Of a stretch of 64,000 nt of DNA, positions 57,310 to 64,000 are shown piece by piece (within the stretch, counting starts at the first letter, position 1; every line of letters starts with the position of its first letter). This stretch comes from Ottelia alismoides (Eukaryota > Streptophyta > Magnoliopsida > Alismatales > Hydrocharitaceae). The stretch spans positions 310,001 through 374,000 of the forward strand of contig JAZKJV010000604.1 in assembly GCA_037367405.1 (NCBI GenBank), in the 5' to 3' direction. The translations under genes were made by a program, and so were the position numbers. Below the pieces are notes generated by a model that worked only from the letters and a program-made list of their open reading frames with translations, made no database searches and was not told the origin of the DNA.

Positions 57310-58541
57310 AGCTCTGCCAAAATTCAAGCAGCACATTCTACCACCAGTACAGTTTCCAAAGTGACTAACAAGTTGGCCAGATTAGAACCAGAACTAAAGC
57401 CACTTCCAGCAGGCCTGAAGTATGATTTCCTTGTGGGTAAAGAAAACATGTACCCAGTCATCATCAGCAGCAGGCTGACTCCGGAGCAAGAAGCTTGACT
57501 TCTCGAGGTTCTAGAAAAGAACTGCAAGACACCTGGTTGGCATGCATCAGATCTCTGCAGGATAAATCCGATGTTGTGTTCACACCATATTTACCTGGAA
57601 GAAGATGCCAAGCCGTCCTGTGAATTCCAAAGAAGGATAATCTAAATATCCAGGACATCGTCATGAAAGAAATCACAAAATGGTGTAACGTAGGCTTCAT
57701 TTACCCCATCTCTGACTCAAAATGGGTGAGCCCCTTTCATGTAGTTACAAAGAAGTCAGGGCTCACTGTGGTTACAAATGACATGGGATAGGAGATATCT
57801 ACTTGGATACCGATATCTTGGTGTGTGTGTGTGTGTGTTGATTACCACCATCTTAATGCAACAACAAAGAAGGACCACTTCCCCTTGCCATTCATTGATC
57901 GGGTTTTAGAAAGACTAGCCGGCAAGGATTTCTTCTGCTTTTTGGATGGGTACTCCGGGTACAACCAAGTGGCAATCACCCCTGAGGACCAAGAGAAGAC
58001 TACCTTCACTTGCTCGTTCGACACCTATGCTTTCAGAAGAATGCCCTTTGGATTGTGCAACGCACCGGCGACATTCCAGAGATGCATGCTTGCAGTCTTT
58101 GTCGAGATGGTGGGTAGTTTTCTTGAGGTGTTTATGGATGACTTCTCCATCTATGGTGACAGTTTCGATTCTTGTCTTGAGCACCTGGACAGAGTACTTC
58201 AGAAATGTCATGAAGTCAATCTAGTGCTATCCTTGGAAAAGAGCAACTTCATGGTCACAAAAGGAATTGTGCTGGGTCACGTCGTTTCTAAACGTGGCAT
58301 GAAAGTTGACCCAGCAAAGGTGGATGTGATTGCCAATCTCGAGCCACCTCAGACAGTAAAGAATGTGTGGTCATTCCTGGGGCATGTGGATTTCTATAGA
58401 ATATTCATCCGAGATTTCAGTCGCATTGCCCGACCTCTTACAGAACTTCTATGCAAGGAGACTGAGTTCAATGTCGATCAGCAAGTTCTCCTTTCTTTCA
58501 ATCATCTGAAGGAGCTTATCACTCAAGCTTCAGTTCTATAG
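57310..58541 (+). pseudogene. Reverse transcriptase of element D
   Basis: The N-terminal part (57360-57530) reads ELKPLPAGLKYDFL and VIISSRLTPEQEA, typical of Athila RT. The main open frame from 57825 contains FCFLDGYSGYNQV, RRMPFGLCNAPATFQRC, the F-M-D-D active site (58132-58143), GIVLGHVVS and VWSFLGHVDFYR. Between 57530 and 57825 there are stops and frameshifts. An in-frame (GT)n expansion at 57821-57838 lengthens the conserved V-C-V-D-Y segment. The TAG at 58539 ends the frame in the connection domain. RT copies element RNA into DNA; this copy is broken. Confidence 0.88.
57821..57838 (+). repeat. (GT)n microsatellite inside the RT frame
   Basis: Nine GT units encode alternating Val-Cys inside the conserved V-C-V-D-Y motif. 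Confidence 0.85.
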
Positions 58542-58930
58542 CCGCCATATTGGTCTCTCCCTTTCGAGATCATGACGGATGCATCAAACTTTGCAGTTGG
58601 GGCTATTTTAGGATAGAGGAAAGACAAGGTTCCCTATGCCATTCATTATGCCAGCAAAGCATTAGATGAAGCTCAAAGAAATTATACTTTAACAGAGAAA
58701 GAGTTGTTGGTTGTGGTATTCTCCCTGGAAAAGTTCAGATCATATTTTCTTGGATCAAAAGTTACCATCTTCACCAACCACTCTGCTATCAGATATTTAC
58801 AGCAGAAGAAGGATGCCAAGCCCAGAATGATCAGATGGATCTTTCTCCTCCAGGAATTTGAATTGGAAATCAAAGAAAATCCTGGAGTTCAAAATGTTGT
58901 TGCAGATCATCTCTCCAGAATTGAGCATCA
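58542..58930 (+). pseudogene. RNase H of element D
   Basis: It continues in the RT frame after the TAG at 58539, with a second TAG near 58614. Motifs: MTDASNFAVGAILG (first Asp), TLTEKELLVVVFSLEKF (Glu) and FTNHSAIRYL, where the family has T-D-H, so a catalytic Asp appears replaced by Asn. It ends in VADHLSRIEHQ. Confidence 0.85.
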
Positions 58931-60210
58931 AGAGCCTCCGCTAAACAGTGCACCCATCACAGAAACCTTTCCTGACGAGTCGATTTTGGTTGTAGATTCA
59001 CTCCCTTGGTATGCTGATATTGTAAACTACCTCATTTCAGGGGTAATACCGCTGGATTGGACGAAGATTCAGAAGGACAAATTCTTGTTGATGATCCATT
59101 TCTACCAATGGGAAGATCCTCTCTTATTCAGGGAAGGGATGGATTGCATTTGCCATAGGTGCATCCCTCAAGAGGAGCATCATAGTGTCCTCGAGCATTA
59201 TCACTCGCTCGAATCTGGTGGACACCACTCTAGAGATAGGACGATAGCAAAAATAATTCAGTGCGGCTTCTAGTGGCCCACATTATTCAAGGATGCAGTA
59301 GCCTTCGTCAAACGATGCATTGACTGTCAGTGATTGAAAGGCACCTTCACAGCGAAAGATTCAATGCCCCTGAAGATCATTCAGATAATAGACATTTTCG
59401 ATGCATGGGGCATCGATTTCATGGGACCTTTCCCTAACATTCAAGGATATGAGCACATCCTTCTTGCCGTCGACTATGTGAGTCAGTGAGTTGAAGCCAT
59501 CCCCGCTCGAGCCGCAGACAGCCGGATAGTGTGCCGATTTCTAAAAGAGAATATCATTTCACGGTTCGAGATTCTGAAGATTCTTATATCAGATGGGGGG
59601 TAGCCACTTCATAAATAAAGAGGTCAAGAAATTAATGAAGGAATACGACATCGACCATCGAGTCGCATCTCCTTATCATCCACAGACCAATGGCATGGCA
59701 GAATTATCGAACAGAGGAATCAAGACGATCTTTTAGAAACATGTGAGGCTGGACAGAAAGAATTGGTCCCAACTCTTGGACTCTGACCTATGGGCATACA
59801 TAACCGCTTACAAGTCTCTCTTGGGCATGTCGCCCTATCGTCTTGTATATGGAAAACCATGCCATATGCCCATAGAATCAATTCATAAATCTTTGTGGCC
59901 AATCAACATGTGCAATTTTGACTCACAGAGTAGTGGTCAGAAAAGGAATGATGATTTGAACATACTCCTGGAATTCCAAGACTATGCATACGATAACACC
60001 TTGATGTACAAAGAAAAGGTGAAACTCTGGCATGACCGGCACATCAGATGAAAGACTTCGAAGCTGGGCAAAAAGTGTAGTTATTTGATGCAAAGTTGAG
60101 GATATTCCTGAGAAAATTAAAAAGCAAATGGACAGGGCCATTTCAAGTTCGTGAAGTGCGTGACAATGGAAGTATTGCCATATCAGAATTGACTCCTGAC
60201 GCATAGCCAT
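58931..60210 (+). pseudogene. Integrase of element D, multiply broken
   Basis: The open frame to 59273 has PWYADIVNYLISG and the start of the zinc-binding domain (HYHSLESGGHH). The partner CIDCQ lies near 59320 after stops. The core has IDIFDAWGIDFMGPF (first Asp), then LISDGG (second Asp) followed by an extra G that shifts the frame near 59596. The Glu region AELSNRGIKTI follows in another frame. The frame 59743-60051 gives RKNWSQLLDS, YKSLLGMSPYRLVYGKPCH and WHDRHIR of the C-terminal part. No chromodomain follows. Confidence 0.85.
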
Positions 60211-60457
60211 TCGTCGTCAACGGTCAACTCCTGAAGCCCTACCTTCAGCATGATACTTTCTTGGCTGTAGTCGACTCAATCCAGGTTCTGCGCTTTGAAG
60301 ATACATCCACAACACTGGCAGCATCAAAAGATTCAGACAATGCACCTAAAAAACTGTTCCTCTGATTTCTTCTCTTTTCTTCTTTTCTTCTTTTCTTCTT
60401 TTCCTTTTCTATTTTCTTTTTGTACCAAGAAGGTGTTTCCCTTTGTTTTCAGTCTTC
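60211..60457 (+). other. Noncoding stretch after D integrase
   Basis: A pyrimidine-rich TCTTTTCTTC run (60365-60420) precedes the hairpin array. No ORF is supported. Confidence 0.5.
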
Positions 60458-60813
60458 TATACTTAGGGCATACTTTGTCCTAAGTATAGGGGGGTGAGTA
60501 CCCAGAGTCCTTTCATTGATCCTCTTCATTGTCTCCCCTTCTTGTCTATACTTAGGGATATCTTACCTTAAGTATAGAGGGAGACAACCTGAGTACGATC
60601 TGTTCATTCTCACCCTTGACCATCCCTGCCTAGTGTACAGTATGCTATACTTACGATTAGTTGATCCTAAGTATAGGGGGGACGGTCAACTTCTTGTTCA
60701 TTTATTATCACCTCATTCCTTCATTTTTTAGACTTTTCTATACCCAGTACGAGTTATATCTTCTCTTTTTCTTTTTGATCTATGAGGACATAACTTGAGC
60801 TAAGTATAGGGGG
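60458..60813 (+). repeat. PPT-like hairpin array of element D (four units)
   Basis: Units lie at 60458-60494, 60546-60583, 60646-60682 (TATACTTA...TAAGTATAGGGGG type with different loops) and 60738-60813, the last with TATG-AGGA-CATA and GCTAAGTATAGGGGG. Spacing is 89-131 bases. Confidence 0.8.
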
Positions 60814-63168
60814 TCGTATAAATTATGTATATACTTTAAGCCATAACTCGTACTTTTGTATTTTAAATAATACCTACGGCTAAAAATAATGTTAAAATCA
60901 TCACAATATTCTAATAAAAGATGGTTGCAGCCCCTAAAACTCTTTTGTACATTCTGATTAATAAATTAGGCAAAAGTACTTTTGCAAAATGTTTGAAAAA
61001 GAGTTTGAAAAACTTTTTGAAAAATCTTTTGAAAGCTATTTGAAAAATATTTTGTAAAAAGTGTTCAACCTTTGTAAATATTTTTGTTTGTAAAAATATA
61101 TTTCCTTTGTGGGAAATAAAAATTTTTGAAAAGCGAGTTGCAAATGGTTGGAAAAATGGTTGCAAAAATATCTTGAAAATCTATAAATATTGTTTGAAAA
61201 ATCTTTGCAAAATGATTTTCAAATATGTGTACATGTTTGTAAAAACCATTAGTGAAAAGTATGTTGGACTATAGTTTTCAAAACGGTTGGAAAATGATTT
61301 TCAAAAAAGTTTGAGGAGTGTACACACTTTACTAAAAAGTCTTTATAAATGTATAAAAGTGAGCAATAATCCCATGTAAATCCTTTAAGAACCAAAACCC
61401 TTTTATAAAATACATATCCATGAAAAGATATGTGCCCATATATACTGATTAATAAATCAGGTTAAAAATATTTTTGCAAAATAATTTGAAAACTGGTGTG
61501 ACCCGTTTAGTAAACTTCTTGTGAAATATTATTTAACCTTTGTAAAATGTTTTTGATTGCAAAAATTTTTTCCTTTGTGTGAAATAAAGGATTTGCAAAA
61601 TTATTTGCAAGTGATTTTGGAAATGTTTCGTAAAAATATTTGTGAAAAATGTATATATTGTTTGAAAAATCTTTGCAAAATAGCTTTCAAATGTTTTTAA
61701 ATGTTTGCAAAAATTATTGTGTACTATAATTTTCAAAATTGTTTTCAAAAAAATTTAAGGAATAAATGCACCGTTAAAATAGGAATAAAATGCATATATA
61801 AATAAAATCCTATATCAATTATAGATACCTATAAAATTACTTTGTATAAACATATAAATCATGTAAATTCTTAATTACTGTAAATAAATAAAAAGAAGCA
61901 CGCACGTGTAAATAGCTATACATATTTTATACTTTGTGTCAAAAATTCTTTGCAAAATTCTTTGTGTAAAAATTTTCTTTGTTTTCAAACTCTTCGATAA
62001 AAAAATTTGCATCATTCTTTGCATCATTGTGCAGAGCATTTGCATAGCATTCATATTCTTTTCAATTGAGCTTTATGATTGAACAAAGTCCAATAAAGTC
62101 GAAGATTGGAGCTTAGTCGGACCTTACTACACCTAACTGCGCTGGAACCTTAAAGGAACTAGGTTTAAGGTACTTCAGGTCCATTAGGACTTAATTCTTT
62201 GAGACTCAAGGCTGGGTTCAAATCACCTCAACTGACTAAATAGAATATTTTGAGACACATATGACTCTTGTCGGTCATGACCTAACTTGGACACTTGCAC
62301 CTTTCACTTGGCTCAACTCAATTGGAGTGTTGAATGGGTTGGATTTGTAGTCTGAGACACACAAGGGTGGAAACATCCATCCTCGTCTAGGGAGGGAAGT
62401 GCTCCCCAACCTGGTCCAGTTTCAATGAAGTCTAAAGATAGGAGAGTGTGGGTTGTAATAAAGCTTCAAAAGAGGGATAGTCTTCAGGCTCAAGAGGAAA
62501 ACCTCTTTATGTAAATGCTGTTGTGAATAGTATGTTAAAAAAACTCCAAAAAAAGTTGACAGACCTGAAAATAAAAATAAAAATGCCTACCGGAGTATGT
62601 ATATATGTTGTATAGAAAATAAGAAAGCTTGAGCATCAAAGTTATACCATGTAAGCCCGCAGCTGTATGACTTGAATACACTGGTCATGCATTCCAGGAT
62701 AGGTATCTACACTGGCTACCGTCCATTCTTTTATTCACTTTCTCCTTTTGAGTTGGATGCCACTTGAACTTAGAAGGGAATACCTTCTCCTTGAGGACAG
62801 AGAGCTGGATTGGGGAATCATTGGGTGGTCATTCTGGAGAAGTCAGTTCCTTTATCATTTCAGTTGGGGAGAGCCACTATCACTTCCACCATACAAGTCA
62901 GCTTCATAGTCATAAGGGTTTGCGTATGATGTAGGCTAGTTCTAACCTGGCTATTGAGGTGGGTTGAACCGAGCTCTGTGACTCTCGAAGGTTGTTGTGT
63001 TTTAAATTTGGTTCCCAATCAGGTTTCACACACATTCTCACATCAAGGTCTAACCTGAGCTCCAAACATTGATTTTGTAAGGACGAGTTTTACAACTGAA
63101 AGCAATTCTCTTCACTCTTTCTTTTTCATTTTCTTTTCTTTATTCTTTTTGTGCTTATTGTATAAGTG
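60814..63168 (+). other. Noncoding 3' region of element D
   Basis: About 2.35 kb with no ORF, so no env-like gene. The part 60943-61330 and the part 61435-61770 are diverged direct repeats (period about 490 bases) built on TTTGCAAAA/TTTTCAAA words. The stretch 62430-62740 is strongly similar to 7080-7420 of element A. Confidence 0.65.
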
Positions 63169-63203
63169 CTTGCTAGGGACTCGCAAAGGCAAGTGTAGAG
63201 GGG
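63169..63203 (+). promoter_or_regulatory. Hairpin plus polypurine tract, element D
   Basis: TTGCTA-GGGAC-TCGCAA (one mismatch) is followed by AGGCAAGTGTAGAGGGG and the LTR at 63204. Confidence 0.7.
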
Positions 63204-64000
63204 TGATGAATCTCCATTTCATCGCCTTTATTCTATCATTTTGGCCTTAAAAACCCTATCTAATGCATGTAAATGACATTAATTTGTACAAAATAACATC
63301 CATTATTTATTGCATTTATTATGTAAATAATACTGTTTTTAATGCCAAAATATAGAATAAATAGAATAAAAGAAAAAAGAAGAAAATATTGAAAATATTT
63401 TATGACCCTAAACCCTGAGACCAAGTCAAGAATTGAGTTGGTCGACAAGGAATAAAGTAGGGGGAGATAAGGGCCAAAATGCAATAAAATTGCCTTTTAT
63501 TCATTCATTATGTATGCATTTTTGACACATATTTTATTCTTCATTATTTATTCATGAAATAAAGAAACTTTGTACATGAAATTTGTATATTATAATGTAA
63601 ATAAAAATACAAAATTGAGTTTGTACAAAAATAATATACAATGTTCATTTTATACACAAAATAAAAAAGCCAGAAACCAAACTTCACAGGCCCATATCTT
63701 TCAAAAAAACTCAAAACATATCAAAATAAACTCTAATTGTATATAACTTTTCACGAGCTATTTAATGGTGGTGGTTCTATATTTTTGGAATTACTGTGTG
63801 AAAGTAGGTTTTGGGCCCTCATTGTACATTCTATCGATTACAATATTCAATTTATTCATTATTTATTATTTCTACAAATTCTTATTTTTATAATTTTGTA
63901 AATATTATTTATAACACATGTGCATATTAAAATTAGAATAAAATCAAAAATAAAATAAGTTTATGTAATTATACAAGCAAAACACCTATGATTATACATG
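63204..64000 (+). repeat. 3' LTR of element D (first 797 bp; rest outside window)
   Basis: It matches 33717-34500 closely throughout, with scattered substitutions and small indels. The starting hairpin has one change (TTCATCG). Confidence 0.9.

Larger units (their letters stand above)
33717..64000 (+). mobile_element. Element D: large Athila-like Ty3/gypsy element (3' end outside window)
   Basis: It comprises a 5' LTR (33717-37771), PBS, leader, gag start (40109), a nested copia element (40149-53989), rest of gag, protease, RT, RNase H, integrase, hairpin array, 3' region, PPT (to 63203) and the first 797 bases of the 3' LTR. Without the nested DNA the internal part is about 11.6 kb, so a whole copy would approach 20 kb. 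Domain order protease-RT-RNase H-integrase defines Ty3/gypsy; the LRSG-type gag/pol junction, the FMDDFS motif and the absence of a chromodomain fit Athila. No env-like ORF is seen between integrase and the 3' LTR. Confidence 0.85.

Noticed and set aside
60814..63168. Env-like gene as found in some Athila elements
   Set aside because: I found no ORF of useful length, signal peptide or membrane segment in this stretch.

Overview
This window is plant repetitive DNA: a nest of long-terminal-repeat (LTR) retrotransposons and one Mutator-like DNA transposon. I see no host gene, rRNA, tRNA or CRISPR array. The plant assignment rests on Athila-type Ty3/gypsy elements with tRNA-Asp-type primer binding sites (PBS), a Ty1/copia element with an initiator-tRNA-Met PBS, and a Mutator-like element (MULE) with a SWIM-finger transposase and a plant mobile domain (PMD) gene. 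The density and nesting suggest a large angiosperm genome; I cannot name the species.

Layout. Element A (1-10735, +) is a non-autonomous Athila-like element whose 5' LTR is cut by the window edge. It keeps gag/protease-like ORFs but has no reverse transcriptase (RT) or integrase. Its right flank (10741-13587) is part of the 3' LTR of element C, an old minus-strand Athila-like element. C's 3' region continues to about 15429 and its broken RT/RNase H/integrase lies at 31240-33289. C is interrupted by a tandem B array, LTR-internal-LTR-internal-LTR (15793-30652, +), with about 2.87-kb LTRs and two 3.15-kb internal regions lacking pol. At 33290 C's RT is broken by the LTR start of element E, which is itself broken at 33717 by element D (+, 4,055-bp 5' LTR, 3' LTR from 63204 past the window end). 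D's gag is split by a Ty1/copia element (40149-53989) flanked by a perfect CCCTC target-site duplication (TSD). The copia leader contains a 3.2-kb MULE (44041-47208) flanked by a perfect 9-bp TSD.

Decay and age. All coding regions of C, D, the copia element and the MULE carry stops or frameshifts. Many stops fit C-to-T or G-to-A change at Trp, Arg or Gln codons, and several PBSs differ from consensus by the same transitions. The nesting gives a relative order: C first; then A, B and E in C; D in E; copia in D; MULE in copia.

Most interesting signal. In every gypsy family here the polypurine tract (PPT) is preceded by a short hairpin, usually with an AGGA or AGGAC loop, whose stem differs between families through paired changes. 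A second copy of this hairpin-plus-PPT-like module lies 1.3-2.4 kb further upstream in A, B and D and, across the B insertion, in C. It closes an array of hairpins that each end in a PPT-like AAGTATAGGGGG. The LTRs also begin with a conserved TGATGAA/TTCATCA hairpin.
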